From assembly GCA_026390775.1 (NCBI GenBank), contig JAPLFF010000007.1, positions 744,001 to 808,000 on the forward strand: a stretch of 64,000 bases of DNA. Direction: 5' to 3'. Each line of letters opens with the position of its first letter. Position 1 is the first letter of the stretch. The DNA comes from Ignavibacteriales bacterium. GTDB lineage: Bacteria > Bacteroidota > Ignavibacteria > Ignavibacteriales > Melioribacteraceae. The notes under the pieces were generated by a model. That model had not been told where the DNA came from and ran no database searches. It saw nothing but the letters and a program-made list of their open reading frames with translations. Below, piece by piece: positions 64,000 to 64,000 of this stretch. A program made the position numbers and the translations under genes.

Positions 64000-64000
64000 C

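Noticed and set aside
1-64000. CRISPR array, prophage or intact IS element
   Set aside because: No regularly spaced repeats, phage structural or integrase genes, or transposase frames were seen; only short dispersed palindromes.

Overview
The window is AT-rich bacterial chromosome, most likely from the Ignavibacteria/Chlorobi side of the Bacteroidota-Chlorobi group. Two secreted proteins end in a type IX secretion (T9SS) sorting domain with the YPNPFNP signature. There is also a PorV/PorQ-like outer-membrane protein, a Haem_bd cytochrome-like protein, several signal-peptide beta-barrels and many genes with weak Shine-Dalgarno sequences. No rRNA, tRNA, CRISPR array, prophage or intact insertion sequence was seen. 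Most of the window is ordinary core chromosome in short operons on both strands.

Layout. 1-4350: a LytS/LytTR two-component pair (kinase cut by the window edge), a zinc-type CDF transporter, YbjQ, DUF72 and a haem-binding membrane protein. 4411-10436: divergent mfd and a Lon-like AAA protease. 10508-14807: two T9SS cargo proteins. 15178-19125: an AmrS radical SAM enzyme, then a secreted protein, a membrane protein, a PAS histidine kinase and a lone receiver. 19179-22651: nucleotidyltransferase-metK-ahcY. 22829-26580: a flavin oxidoreductase, dxr and rseP. 26592-29773: lipoprotein, peroxiredoxin, PorV-like protein and gpmA. 29888-31351: TPM protein and an MBL-fold hydrolase.

31472-43028 is the most interesting region. 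It holds a glycyl-radical activase and a HypD-like glycyl radical dehydratase, an Xaa-Pro aminopeptidase, a proline dehydrogenase, a DapA-family aldolase that looks more like 4-hydroxy-2-oxoglutarate aldolase than DapA, and a P5C dehydrogenase. Together they read as a proline/4-hydroxyproline (collagen-type peptide) catabolic locus, possibly with an anaerobic radical route and an oxidative route side by side. A type II restriction-modification pair and fragments of dispersed repeats, including a dead GIY-YIG gene, interrupt it.

43147-53317: CBS protein, DUF2721, aat, a beta-barrel protein, class I aldolase, DUF2752, TM2 protein, a second lone receiver and carAB. 53318-63999: a 590-base gap with a candidate structured leader and terminator, rlpA, a small redox group (DUF6132, DUF1858, TlpA), DUF971, an SPFH protein, pyrimidine nucleoside phosphorylase, peptidase T, a second CDF transporter with a manganese-type metal site, a Prc protease, a 53-residue protein missed at usual length cut-offs, an Nfu scaffold and the tail of a further gene.

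All functional calls come from reading motifs and from memory of families; no database search was run.
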